From Candidatus Gastranaerophilales bacterium (lineage in GTDB: Bacteria; Cyanobacteriota; Vampirovibrionia; Gastranaerophilales; Gastranaerophilaceae), in the NCBI GenBank assembly GCA_944322685.1, contig CALUPP010000031.1, positions 1 through 58,324 of the forward strand: DNA of 58,324 bases. The letters are read 5' to 3'. Below the pieces are notes generated by a model. The model worked only from the letters and a program-made list of their open reading frames with translations, did not search any database and was not told where the DNA came from. A program made the position numbers and the translations under genes. Positions 45,363 to 54,195 of the stretch are shown here, one piece after another (within the stretch, counting starts at the first letter, position 1; each line of letters starts with the position of its first letter).

Positions 45363-46661
45363 TTACTTGGAAATTCTTCCCGGCACAACAACGCCGCCTT
45401 TGAGGTTCTTTTTGTAAAATTCAACATGCGGCTGAAGCACGCTGTCGAGAACCTCGGGGAAGCTTTCGTTTTTCATCGTTTTTTCAACGATTTCCTGATA
45501 AACTGTCGCGAATGCTCTCAATTGGGTCATTGCGCCTGCTGCTGATGGCGTCAGACCCATTCCTTTTGTCGCTATTTTTTCAACGAAAGTGTTTCCTGTG
45601 ACTTCATAAGATTTTGTGAGCGCACCGATGTAGGCTTCCGCGTTTTCTTTGCATACGCCGTTGTCAACGGGCACTGTGAGCGCAAAAACGAGCTTGTTCG
45701 CGGGGTTAAAATGTGCTTCTGCGCTGTGATGCATTGCGTCGGGCACTTTGGCGACCTGTTTTAGCGTGTCTTTTACGGATTCGTTTTGCATTTGTGCGTG
45801 CCAGTAGACGGTATTTTCGAAAATTGCGCCCATGTACTGGTGAACCGAGGCTTCAATGCCGTTTAATTTTGCATCTGCCCAGAAAATCCCCTCTTTCAGC
45901 GCGTCATTTGCTTCCAAATCAGCAGAAAGCGAAAGTTCGCTCATTTCCTGCGCCGCGTTGAGGAGTTCTTTCATATCTTCTTTCTTCATTCCTGCATAAG
46001 CAAGCGTGAAAAGCGCATGATCGTCGAACGCGGAGAATCTTCCGCCCACATCGTCATGGATATACAAATCGCCGAGCCAGTTGTTTTCGTTGGAGGTTCT
46101 TCTCAGTTCGCTTTTTTCTGCGTTTTTGTCGGTTACGGCGATAAAATGCTTGTTTGCCGCCTTTTTAGCTTCTTCTTCCGATTTGCCCTGCCCTTTGTAA
46201 GCCTCAACGAGCATATCCAGCACTCTCAAAAAGCCGTCTTTTGTTTCAAAAGTTGAGCCGGATTTTGATGCAATCATAAAGTTTGAATCAAGGATGTTGC
46301 CGAGTTTGTACAAAAATCTTTCGAGGCTGGCCGAGTCAACGTCCGAATAAAAAACGATTTTGTCGCCTTTTACGTTCAATCCGTTGATTGAGAGCATGTG
46401 TTCGACTGTGTGTTTTGAGCCGCCAATGCCCATTATGCTCAATTTTGAAGCATTTGTCGCGTTTTTAAGTTTTTGAGCCAGTTCGTAGATTTCGTCCACT
46501 CTTTTGAGCTGTTCTGAGGGCAGATTTACCCAGTTGAGGAATTGACCGGGTTTGTTTGCCCTTGTGGAAAATTCTTTTACAAAATCGTTTATTTTTGAGG
46601 TGTATTTTGAAAAATCAACACCGCTGAATTCCGTAATAATTCCGGGGTTTTTGGTTAACAT
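45363..46661 (-). CDS. pgi: Glucose-6-phosphate isomerase
   Basis: 432 aa, phosphoglucose isomerase family (glucose-6-P to fructose-6-P). Sugar-isomerase landmarks are MGIGGSKHTVEHMLS, FMIASKSGSTFETKDGF and VGGRFSAFDDHALFTLAYAG. The catalytic Lys/His region lies near the C-terminus, and the last residues read KGGVVVPGRISK. It is shorter than the E. coli enzyme but near the Gram-positive type. A short gene lies 25 bp upstream and may be co-transcribed. AAAGGAGAAATT precedes the ATG. Confidence 0.95.
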   Translation of the reverse strand: MLTKNPGIITEFSGVDFSKYTSKINDFVKEFSTRANKPGQFLNWVNLPSEQLKRVDEIYELAQKLKNATNASKLSIMGIGGSKHTVEHMLSINGLNVKGDKIVFYSDVDSASLERFLYKLGNILDSNFMIASKSGSTFETKDGFLRVLDMLVEAYKGQGKSEEEAKKAANKHFIAVTDKNAEKSELRRTSNENNWLGDLYIHDDVGGRFSAFDDHALFTLAYAGMKKEDMKELLNAAQEMSELSLSADLEANDALKEGIFWADAKLNGIEASVHQYMGAIFENTVYWHAQMQNESVKDTLKQVAKVPDAMHHSAEAHFNPANKLVFALTVPVDNGVCKENAEAYIGALTKSYEVTGNTFVEKIATKGMGLTPSAAGAMTQLRAFATVYQEIVEKTMKNESFPEVLDSVLQPHVEFYKKNLKGGVVVPGRISK

Positions 46662-46686
46662 GGTAAATTTCTCCTTTTATGTTAAA

Positions 46687-46890
46687 TTAATTGCTTTTTG
46701 CGACAACTTGTTTTAAAAGTTCGCCGTAGCTGTCGAAAGAACCGTCGGTTTCTTCCACGATATAGTGAAGTTCCGGCTTATTTTCGATGGATTTTTCGGC
46801 TGCGTCCATCGCTTCTTCAAAATCCGAAAAATCTCCCACATGTGTTCTTGAAAAATCCGTATTGCTTTTTTCTGTATAAACGTGAAACAT
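46687..46890 (-). CDS. Small hypothetical protein, 67 aa
   Basis: Acidic, soluble small protein (MFHVYTEKSNTDFSRTHVGD ... YGELLKQVVAKSN). It contains an FSDFEEAMDAAEKSIEN helix and an HYIVEETDGSFDSYGE strand pattern. No cysteines and no signal peptide. A strong AAGGAG ribosome binding site lies 7 bp before the ATG. It is followed by pgi after 25 bp. Function unknown. Confidence 0.75.
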   Translation of the reverse strand: MFHVYTEKSNTDFSRTHVGDFSDFEEAMDAAEKSIENKPELHYIVEETDGSFDSYGELLKQVVAKSN

Positions 46891-46970
46891 AGAAAGCTCC
46901 TTTCTCTCTTATTTATATAGTAGCATGAAGATATTTTTCTGAAATCAATAGAAAATATTTTTATACGGCA

Positions 46971-47008
46971 AAAAGCGGCCGATTTTTTTTGAAAATCGAC
47001 CGCTTTTA
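46971..47008 (-). terminator. Terminator of the flagellar operon
   Basis: AAAAGCGG(C)CGATTTT / AAAATCG(A)CCGCTTTT stem just past the flgE stop codon. Confidence 0.8.
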
Positions 47009-47025
47009 AGATGTTTTTCAAAAAA

Positions 47026-48339
47026 TTACTGGCCAAGATATGACAATGTTTGAAGAATGTTAGAGGCTGTGTTGAAAACACGGCTGTTTGCTTCGAGCAT
47101 TCTTTGAGAAATAATCATATCTGCAAATTGTTCGGCCAAATCAACGTTTGAGCCCTCGTATTCTCCGGAATTTACCGTTCCAAACGCTCCGGCCGAGATG
47201 CTTCCGTAAAGTGCTGATCCTGCGTTGGGGCCGTCTTTATAAGCATTGCTGCCTACTGCGACAAGACCGTCCGGATTGACAAAATTAGCCATTTGAAGCT
47301 GGAAATTTGCCGGTTCGGCAACACCTGTGATATCAAGGTCATCGCCCATGATATTTACTGCCGGAGAGCCTGTTGTATAGCGGAAAACCAGCTTTGTTTC
47401 ATCGTTGGGGTCAGCAACTGCCGTCAATTTGTCGCCGTTTGCATAGGTAACTTCCAAAATGCCGTCTTCATGGATATCTACGGAGGTTACTTTTTGCGAA
47501 TTTGCAACATCTGTACCCGTTCTTACTACTTGTTGGTAATCAAGAGTTTTTGAAGCTACGCTGCCGCTTGCGTCATTCCAGGTTAGGCCTGTTTGGGAAA
47601 CAAAGTTTGATGTACCGTTGTTAAGAACTACCTGAGAACCGTCATCGGCTCTGATGTCCAGCTGTCCGTCTGTTAATGTTGCCGTAACGCCGTCAACTGC
47701 GTTGATTGCAGCGACTGCGTCGTTCAGTGTGCCGTTTGCGTCAATATTTACCTGCGTTGTTCTGCCATTTACGACAACTTCAATATTTCCGCTTGTGATT
47801 TCAACGTTTCCGTTCAATTCAGAAAGCGTTTTTCCGCCAGCATTAGCGTTTGCTATTGTTTCTGTCTGAATCATTACAGGAATTTTGATAGGAACTGTGC
47901 TGCCGGTCGAACTTCTCTGGTTGTCTGTGCCAAGAGCCTTATAGCCGTTGGGAAGTACGAGATAGCCCTCTGCATCTACTGAAAAATTACCCGCTCTTGT
48001 GTATAAAAGTTCGTTGTTGCCGTTCATTACCGTAAAGAAACCATTGCCTTTGATTGCCAGGTTTGTGCTTATTCCTGTTGCAACCGAAGATCCGCCGGTA
48101 AAATCACGAATAATTTCGGCTGCACGTACGCCTGTGCCTATCTGGCGCGGGTTAATACCGCCAAGATTTGAACTCGGTGCTGAGCCTGAAGATATTGTGT
48201 TGTAGTAAATATCTGCAAAATTTACACGTGACTGTTTAAACCCTACTGTGTTCATGTTTGCAATGTTGTCCGCCACAACATTTAGTTTTGTCTGTGCACC
48301 GTTCAAGCCGGTTTGTGATGTGTACAATGCTTGTGTCAT
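47026..48339 (-). CDS. flgE: Flagellar hook protein FlgE
   Basis: 437 aa rod/hook/filament-axis protein. The N-terminal heptad signature is LNVVADNIANMNTVGFKQSR, with GTGVRAAEIIRDFTGG next. The central hook domain has IDANGTLNDAVAAINAV, and the C-terminus is NVDLAEQFADMIISQRMLEA followed by FNTASNILQTLSYLGQ. FlgF/FlgG proteins share the ends, but the immediately preceding flgD favours FlgE. GGAGGATAA precedes the ATG. Confidence 0.93.
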   Translation of the reverse strand: MTQALYTSQTGLNGAQTKLNVVADNIANMNTVGFKQSRVNFADIYYNTISSGSAPSSNLGGINPRQIGTGVRAAEIIRDFTGGSSVATGISTNLAIKGNGFFTVMNGNNELLYTRAGNFSVDAEGYLVLPNGYKALGTDNQRSSTGSTVPIKIPVMIQTETIANANAGGKTLSELNGNVEITSGNIEVVVNGRTTQVNIDANGTLNDAVAAINAVDGVTATLTDGQLDIRADDGSQVVLNNGTSNFVSQTGLTWNDASGSVASKTLDYQQVVRTGTDVANSQKVTSVDIHEDGILEVTYANGDKLTAVADPNDETKLVFRYTTGSPAVNIMGDDLDITGVAEPANFQLQMANFVNPDGLVAVGSNAYKDGPNAGSALYGSISAGAFGTVNSGEYEGSNVDLAEQFADMIISQRMLEANSRVFNTASNILQTLSYLGQ

Positions 48340-48373
48340 TTATCCTCCCATCCTTTGCTATTTTATCAATTTA

Positions 48374-48931
48374 TTATGATTTTTGTGTTGTTGTATTTTC
48401 TGCTGAGTCATCGGCACCGGTTCCGTCTGAAGAATCAGAGCCTCCTGATGAATCGGTATCACCCGATGAGCCTGTGTCACCCGTATTATCTGTTGAACCG
48501 CTGTTCTCCGGAGCTACACTCATTACCAGTCCGAGTGGATATTCTTCACCGTTAACGGTTACTGTTGCTGTTGAGCTGGTAAAGTTAGCTGATGTAACCT
48601 TGCCTGTAATGGTTTTTGTTGTGTCATTCGGGTCAATGAGTGTGACTTCTTTGCCTACGAGCGATGTTGCCTGCATAATCATGTTATTTGTGCTCATAGT
48701 TTCGTTCATTTTTTGCAGTTCTGAAACCTGAGTAAGCGCAGCCTGTTGAGAAATCATCTGGCTGTTGTCCATTGGATCTAGTGGATCCTGATTTTTCAGC
48801 TGTTCAATCATCAAAGTAAGAAAAGCATCGCTGTCGAGCTCGGTTGACGGGCCTTCTTCTTCTTTTTGAGTTTTTTGCATTTGTGTTGTTGCATTTTGTA
48901 AATTTAGTATAGTATCACTGATTGTTGACAT
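48374..48931 (-). CDS. flgD: Flagellar hook-capping protein FlgD
   Basis: 185 aa. FlgD N-terminal signature: DSDAFLTLMIEQLKNQDPLD followed by PMDNSQMISQQAALTQVSEL. The middle part QATSLVGKEVTLIDPNDTTK matches the FlgD tudor-like region. The C-terminal ~45 residues are an unusual Gly/Ser/Asp low-complexity tail (SGDTGSSGDTDSSGGSDSSD) where FlgD usually has an FnIII-like end. It acts as the scaffold for hook polymerisation. GAGG precedes the start. Confidence 0.93.
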   Translation of the reverse strand: MSTISDTILNLQNATTQMQKTQKEEEGPSTELDSDAFLTLMIEQLKNQDPLDPMDNSQMISQQAALTQVSELQKMNETMSTNNMIMQATSLVGKEVTLIDPNDTTKTITGKVTSANFTSSTATVTVNGEEYPLGLVMSVAPENSGSTDNTGDTGSSGDTDSSGGSDSSDGTGADDSAENTTTQKS

Positions 48932-48944
48932 TTTCCTCTACCCC

Positions 48945-50570
48945 TTATACTTTATAATCTACGTTTCCGTTGTGCAGTATTTGAGATTTTTCAACCTCGG
49001 GCTCTGCTTCGCCTCCGTCCTCAACAATTTCATTTTTATTTTCTTCATAACCTTTTGTGGAATTTGTATTTGCTGCGTGATGTTCGTGAGAATTGCCGAA
49101 AAACTCACGAGAAAATTGTTCTTGTTCGAAACCAAGAAAATTTTGCGTGGTTTGCTGCGTGTTTTCAACTTTTATGTTGTTTACGTTAACCCCCTGCGCA
49201 CCGAGCTGGCTTTTCAGCGTTTCCATATTTTTGTCCAGCAGCTCTTTTACCTGTTGGTTTTCAGTTAGCATTCTGGCGGTGATTCCGTCACCGGTGTTCA
49301 GGATTTCGAGCTGAATTCGTCCGAGATTTTCCGGTTTTAATATGATTGTGACTTTGCTTTGGCCGTTTTCAGTTAGTTGTTGCATTTTTGTACCGATTTG
49401 GTTCATAATATCGGCTTTATTCAAGTCAAATGTCCTAAGTGTTGAAGATGTTGAATTAACCGCTTTGTCAGTTTGTACCTGAAAAGTACCGGAAACTGTT
49501 GTAGTGCTTGTGTCCGCATTTTCAACGGACATTTTAATGATTTGTTCTGCTGCGTTTCCTTGTGAGAATGATGAGCCGTTGTTTGCTCCTGTATCTGCTT
49601 GATTTGCGGATTTTGCTTCAACTACTGTGGTATCCGTCCCCTGAATTGACTGGAGATTTTCAAGCGCGGTTTGTTTTGCTTGTGATGAAAGTTCTTTTGT
49701 CTGTGATATTGTACCGTCTTTTGTTGCCTGTTCAACTTTTTCCGAGGCTTTTATCTGTACGCCATCCTCTATTTCCTTAAGAATCACACTGTCTGCTGTT
49801 TTTGTTGTTTGTGAATCGTCTGTGGTTGAGATTATTTTTTCAACGGTAGTTGTTGATGATTTTTTTAAATTGTTTATTCTGTTTGGCGTCTCTTGCGTTT
49901 TGTTTTCAGCAGAATCAGTGTTATTTTGCGTTTTTTGCGTAATCTGTTGAGTGTTTTCCTCTGTATTTGTTGTGGTGTTTGATGCTTCTGTTGTTTCTAT
50001 GTTAATTGTGTTTAAAATTTCCGAGTCTGTATTGACATCAGCCTTGATTTCTGTTGAGTCAGGTTCGTCTGTATCAAGTTTTGAATTTGTTTCGGTATTT
50101 TCTTCATTTTCTGCGGCGTTTTCTGTATTTTGGTCTGGAATATTTGTGGAATTCTCATCTTCAGCAAATATTTTTTCTGTTTCTTGCTGGTTTTCGTTGT
50201 TTATTTTTTTATCGTTGCTGTCAATAGCATTAGTGTTTTCGCTTTGAGCGTTTTGAGATTGTTCAGAGTCTGTTGTCGGTGCGTTCTTATCATTTTGTTT
50301 CAACTCTTTTGCTGAGTCAACCTGTGAATCTGTTTCTCTTAAATTATTGATGGTTTTGGTATCAGCTTGGGCTTCTGTGTTTTTCTGAACAAGGGGTTGA
50401 GTGGTTTTTGGGGCTGATTTTATATTTTTTTCTTCATTTTCATATTTTGCTTTAATTTCATCAAATGTTTTTGAAAAACGGTCATCTGACAGGTCAAAAT
50501 CTGCGGAGGCATTTTTTTGTGTTTCCGCGGTTTTAAAAATGTTATTAAAATTTATTGCTTGTGCGTTCAT
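48945..50570 (-). CDS. fliK: Flagellar hook-length control protein FliK
   Basis: 541 aa. The N-terminal ~370 residues are low complexity (Asn, Thr, Glu, Gln, Asp), typical of FliK rulers. The C-terminal Flg_hook domain lies at about 385-480: QSKVTIILKPENLGRIQLEI, GDGITARMLTENQQVKELLD and LKSQLGAQGVNVNNIKV. It switches export specificity when the hook is complete. It lies between fliJ and flgD, 12 bp after fliJ and 13 bp before flgD. Confidence 0.9.
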   Translation of the reverse strand: MNAQAINFNNIFKTAETQKNASADFDLSDDRFSKTFDEIKAKYENEEKNIKSAPKTTQPLVQKNTEAQADTKTINNLRETDSQVDSAKELKQNDKNAPTTDSEQSQNAQSENTNAIDSNDKKINNENQQETEKIFAEDENSTNIPDQNTENAAENEENTETNSKLDTDEPDSTEIKADVNTDSEILNTINIETTEASNTTTNTEENTQQITQKTQNNTDSAENKTQETPNRINNLKKSSTTTVEKIISTTDDSQTTKTADSVILKEIEDGVQIKASEKVEQATKDGTISQTKELSSQAKQTALENLQSIQGTDTTVVEAKSANQADTGANNGSSFSQGNAAEQIIKMSVENADTSTTTVSGTFQVQTDKAVNSTSSTLRTFDLNKADIMNQIGTKMQQLTENGQSKVTIILKPENLGRIQLEILNTGDGITARMLTENQQVKELLDKNMETLKSQLGAQGVNVNNIKVENTQQTTQNFLGFEQEQFSREFFGNSHEHHAANTNSTKGYEENKNEIVEDGGEAEPEVEKSQILHNGNVDYKV

Positions 50571-50582
50571 TTAGTTTTCCGT

Positions 50583-51029
50583 TTAAGCTATGCGGTACCT
50601 TGATGAAGAAATATCGTCGAGTTCTTTGCGTTCTGCGTTTTCAAAATTAAGGTAATAAGTTTTTTGCTGCCGTTCTTTGAGTTTTTCGAGAACTTTTTTC
50701 TCTTTAAGGACTTCGTTTACTTCCTGCTGTTTTTTTGCAAGAAGTTTGTTGATGTTTGTTATCATTACCTTTTGGTTTGAGGAGTCAACGATTAATTTGT
50801 TTATATAATTTCTGTATCGTTGAACTTCTGTGATATTCAGGTCGTTTCCGCTTCTGAAAACGTCTTCAAGCGCAAAATTTATTTCTTTCTGGTAATGATC
50901 AAGTTTTGCGAGCCTGTCTTTTGCTTCCTGGAGCGATTTTTGGATTTTTGCAAGCTCAAGAAGCCTTTTTTCGAGCTCTTTTTCTTTCATATTTAAAACA
51001 ACTTGTAATCTGAATTTGAATTTTTTCAA
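50583..51029 (-). CDS. fliJ: Flagellar export protein FliJ
   Basis: 148 aa, continuous coiled coil: KKFKFRLQVVLNMKEKELEK, then heptads through NKLLAKKQQEVNEVLKEKKV. FliJ activates the export ATPase FliI. The start codon is TTG with GAGGC about 5 bp upstream. It is first in the fliJ-fliK-flgD-flgE operon. Upstream is a 309-bp spacer to corA. Confidence 0.88.
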   Translation of the reverse strand: MKKFKFRLQVVLNMKEKELEKRLLELAKIQKSLQEAKDRLAKLDHYQKEINFALEDVFRSGNDLNITEVQRYRNYINKLIVDSSNQKVMITNINKLLAKKQQEVNEVLKEKKVLEKLKERQQKTYYLNFENAERKELDDISSSRYRIA

Positions 51030-51338
51030 AACCTGCCTCTTTTTTTATTCTTGTATTGTAAATTTTCTTTCACAGCCCGCGTTTGTGCTTTTTGAGAGCA
51101 CAGGAGCTGTTTATTTTGTGCGTAAGTCTAGATATAGTAAGATTAGCGCATGTTTTCATGGTTTCATATCCTCTAAAAAATTGATTTTGTTTTTAAATTC
51201 GAATTTTTTCCTAAAATATGCGTTTTAAGCGGTTTTTTGGGTATAATGGCGGTTTTGTTTCTTTACGTTAAAAAAACGATTTAAGTATTTTGATACTTAT
51301 AGTATAATTTTATTGTTCAGGAATATGGGTGCGGCGCT
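51030..51338. other. Divergent spacer between fliJ and corA
   Basis: A/T-rich. It contains a TATAAT at 51299-51304, about 35 bp before corA, but no clean -35. Nothing else is recognised; no gene. Confidence 0.5.
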
Positions 51339-52292
51339 ATGCTTCAAATTTTCAAAACGCAGGAAGATAAATCGCTAAAGGAGCTTTCCATTCAGGAATT
51401 TGAAACAGGCTCGTGGTTCAATCTCGTAAAACCCACTGCTGATGAGATAAAACAGGTCGCCCAGGCATTGAATATTGAGGCGGATTTTCTCAGGGATTCT
51501 CTGGACTCGGAGGAACGTTCGCGTATTGAAATTGATGACGACAAACTCCTCATCATTACGAATATTCCGATGATGGAGGACGAAAACAGCTTTGACACGC
51601 TGCCTTTGGGCATAATTATGACTCCGGGCAATATGGTTACGGTTTCTTTGAAAGAAAACCGCATTATTTCGTTCTTCAACCAGGATACCGCAAAGCTTTT
51701 CAACACTTCGGACAAAACAAAGTTTATGTTTCAGATTCTTTTCCGTTCGACAAAGTTTTATTTGCGCTATCTTGAACACATTAACCGCCATACGGACAGA
51801 ATTGAAATAGATTTAAGAAGAACGATGAAAAACAAGGCGCTTTTTCAGCTTTTAGAGGTGCAAAAGTCGCTTGTTTACTTCACAACCGCGCTGAAAGACA
51901 ACGGACACGTTCTTGAAAAGCTCAGCCGCTTTAAACGTATCCCGCAATACAGCAATTTCATTGAATCTAACGAAGAAATCGAGGATTTGATGGAGGACGT
52001 AATTATTGAGAACAAACAGGCTATTGAAATGGTAGAAATGCACCGAAACATCCTCGAAAGTATGATGGATGCGTTCGCTTCAATCATTTCCAACAACCTG
52101 AACATCGTTATGAAGTTTTTGACCTCGGTTACAATCATTCTGGCGATTCCGACGATGGTTGCGAGCTTTTGGGGGATGAACGTTGACGTTCCTTTGGGCG
52201 GAAATCATGTGGCGTTTGGGATAATTATCCTCGTTTCTTTGATTCTCGCGGCGGTAATCGGTTTGATTCTTGCTAAAAAGGGGCTGTTTTAA
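51339..52292 (+). CDS. corA: Magnesium/cobalt transporter CorA
   Basis: 317 aa, pentameric Mg2+/Co2+ channel of the inner membrane. The cytoplasmic N-terminal domain (1-250) includes the long stalk helix around EHINRHTDRIEIDLRRTMKN. Two C-terminal helices follow: the first ends in the filter motif FWGMNVDVPLGG (Gly-Met-Asn), the second is FGIIILVSLILAAVIGLIL. The tail KKGLF is basic. yidD follows after 30 bp. The ribosome binding site is weak (GGGTGCGGCG). Confidence 0.96.
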   Translation: MLQIFKTQEDKSLKELSIQEFETGSWFNLVKPTADEIKQVAQALNIEADFLRDSLDSEERSRIEIDDDKLLIITNIPMMEDENSFDTLPLGIIMTPGNMVTVSLKENRIISFFNQDTAKLFNTSDKTKFMFQILFRSTKFYLRYLEHINRHTDRIEIDLRRTMKNKALFQLLEVQKSLVYFTTALKDNGHVLEKLSRFKRIPQYSNFIESNEEIEDLMEDVIIENKQAIEMVEMHRNILESMMDAFASIISNNLNIVMKFLTSVTIILAIPTMVASFWGMNVDVPLGGNHVAFGIIILVSLILAAVIGLILAKKGLF

Positions 52293-52322
52293 AATACTCC
52301 CCGGAGATTGCCCGTATAAGAT

Positions 52323-52529
52323 ATGAAAAAACTGATTTTACAACTTATATCCCTTTATCAGAAAATTTCGGCCCTAAAACCGCCTGTTTGCCGATTTTAT
52401 CCTACCTGCTCGGAATATATGAAGCAGGCAATAATAAAATACGGGGTTTTGAAAGGCGGATTTTTGGGAATTAAGCGGATTTTGCGCTGTCATCCGCTTA
52501 ATCCGGGCGGATATGACCCCGTTCCGTAA
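52323..52529 (+). CDS. yidD: Membrane protein insertion efficiency factor YidD
   Basis: 68 aa. Family sequence [20 protein letters not shown], then [20 protein letters not shown] and [10 protein letters not shown]. It assists YidC-dependent insertion. It follows corA, not the usual rpmH-rnpA neighbourhood. A bidirectional hairpin terminator follows. Confidence 0.95.
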   Translation: MKKLILQLISLYQKISALKPPVCRFYPTCSEYMKQAIIKYGVLKGGFLGIKRILRCHPLNPGGYDPVP

Positions 52530-52538
52530 AAATATAAC

Positions 52539-52569
52539 AAAAACCGCCCAAATTCGCGGACGGTTTTTG
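52539..52569. terminator. Terminator between yidD and speD
   Basis: AAAACCG(CCC) ... (CGGA)CGGTTTT stem with A/T flanks on both sides, serving both convergent genes. Confidence 0.75.
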
Positions 52570-52592
52570 TAAATTCTTGAAAATTTATGAAT

Positions 52593-53042
52593 TTAAAACT
52601 GATTTGAAACTTCAAACGGGATTTCTTCAACTTTTGAAGTTATTTCATCGAGTTTTCCTCGTCTTAGCTCGGAGAAAGAAGCTTTATTTGAATAAAAAGC
52701 CTTTTTCAGAAATTCATAAGCAACTTTGGGGTCGCATTTGTCGCCGCAGGTGAACAAATCAACGGCTGCATATCCGAGTTCGGGCCAGGTGTGGATAGCA
52801 AGATGGCTTTCGGCAATAATAACAACGCCGCTCACCCCATGCGGGCTAAACATGTGAAAACATTTTTGAACGATGGTTGCGCCGCACTCAAGAGCCGCGT
52901 CAATCATCAATTTTTCGATTTTTTCAGCGTTATTCAAAATATTCGGATCGCACTCAAAAAATTCTGCCAAAACGTGGTGGCCGAGGTATTTCGGTGCGGA
53001 AATTTTTGTTTCAATGTTTTCAACTGTTATAGATTTTGCCAA
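52593..53042 (-). CDS. speD: S-adenosylmethionine decarboxylase proenzyme
   Basis: 149 aa, bacterial class 1B type. It supplies decarboxylated SAM for spermidine. Self-cleavage occurs between Glu78 and Ser79 in IIAESHLAIHTWPE, giving the pyruvoyl group at Ser79; His84 and Cys99 (LFTCGDKC) are the processing and catalytic residues. The extra C-terminal 30 residues beyond the core are charged. It starts with TTG at 53042, AGGAG eight bases upstream. Confidence 0.96.
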   Translation of the reverse strand: MAKSITVENIETKISAPKYLGHHVLAEFFECDPNILNNAEKIEKLMIDAALECGATIVQKCFHMFSPHGVSGVVIIAESHLAIHTWPELGYAAVDLFTCGDKCDPKVAYEFLKKAFYSNKASFSELRRGKLDEITSKVEEIPFEVSNQF

Positions 53043-53165
53043 TTCTTGGTCTCCTTTTCTACGTTTTGCAACGATTATGTGTAGATTTTACAATCAAAAT
53101 ACATAATACTATAAAAATTAAAAAAAAATTATTTTTGCGCCTTTCTCTTAAACTTTCTAAATATT

Positions 53166-53194
53166 CTGACAGGGTCTTTGTTTTTTTGTATACT
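53166..53194 (+). promoter_or_regulatory. Promoter of the response regulator gene
   Basis: CTGACA at 53166 and TATACT at 53189 with a 17-base spacer, a close match to the sigma-70 consensus. It is about 100 bp upstream of the start codon. Confidence 0.7.
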
Positions 53195-53294
53195 ATAAAC
53201 ACAGGGTATAAGGACGTTTTAGACAAAAAAGTGTTTATTAATATGTTAACTTTTTTTAAGAAAATGTCTACCTGCAAAGGGAGTAGTTCTAAAT

Positions 53295-54011
53295 ATGAAT
53301 AAAATTCTTGTAATTGACGATGATGAGGCAATAAACGAGCTGGTAAAAGTGAATCTTGAACTTTTCGGCTATTCTGTAATCACTGCTAAGAACGGAATTG
53401 AGGGATTTGCGCTCGTGAAGCAGGAATTGCCGGATTTGGTGGTGCTGGACGTGATGATGCCCGAGGTCGACGGTTTTACGGTCGCAAAAAGAATTCGCGA
53501 AAACCCCGAAACGAAAAATATCCCGATTCTTATGCTCACGGCTCTCGGTATGGTTCAAGATAAGGTAAAAGGCTTTGATATCGGGGTTGATGACTACCTT
53601 GTCAAGCCGTTTGAGATGGATGAATTAAGGGTAAGGGTCAGGGCGCTTTTAAAACGCACGGATGCTATCCCCGAATCGCTTGCAACGAAAGAAATTTTAA
53701 CCGTAGGCGACATTACGTTGCTGCCGGAGTCATATTCGGTCAAAATCCTTGATAAAACCGTGAAACTTACTCCGATTGAATATGATATTTTGAATCTTCT
53801 TGTGCAAAACCACGAAAATATGGTTTCTTCAGCAAAATTTCTGCGCGAAATCTGGGGATACGGCCCCGAGGATGACGTTGAAACGATTCGTGTGCACATC
53901 CGCCACCTCCGTTCAAAAATTAAAAAGATTTCTAACGGAAAAGAATACATAGAAACGATTTATGGAGGCGGTTATCGGCTTTTGTCAAAGGGAAAAGAAC
54001 CAAAAAAGTAA
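53295..54011 (+). CDS. OmpR-family response regulator (RpaA-like)
   Basis: 238 aa. Receiver domain 1-120 with Asp8-Asp10, phospho-acceptor Asp52 (VVLDVMMPEVDG), Thr82 and Lys104 (VDDYLVKPFEMDELRVRVRA). A winged-helix output domain follows (KLTPIEYDILNLLVQNHENM, VETIRVHIRHLRSKIKK, ETIYGGGYRLLSKG). The PFEMDELRVRVRALLKR wording recalls cyanobacterial RpaA. No histidine kinase is adjacent, so it is an orphan here; its target set is unknown. Confidence 0.93.
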   Translation: MNKILVIDDDEAINELVKVNLELFGYSVITAKNGIEGFALVKQELPDLVVLDVMMPEVDGFTVAKRIRENPETKNIPILMLTALGMVQDKVKGFDIGVDDYLVKPFEMDELRVRVRALLKRTDAIPESLATKEILTVGDITLLPESYSVKILDKTVKLTPIEYDILNLLVQNHENMVSSAKFLREIWGYGPEDDVETIRVHIRHLRSKIKKISNGKEYIETIYGGGYRLLSKGKEPKK

Positions 54012-54195
54012 AAAAAATACTGCTTTTGTGGTGCCATATTGCTATTAACTTTTTTGGGATATTAAATTAGAATATATTCAAAAGATAAATTCAAAAAATC
54101 AATTTTGCGGCTCAGAAATAAGTTTAAAATGACCCAAAAACGCTGGTTAAGGCTTATTTTGCGGGCAGCTCAATAAAAATATCAAAGACGCAAAC

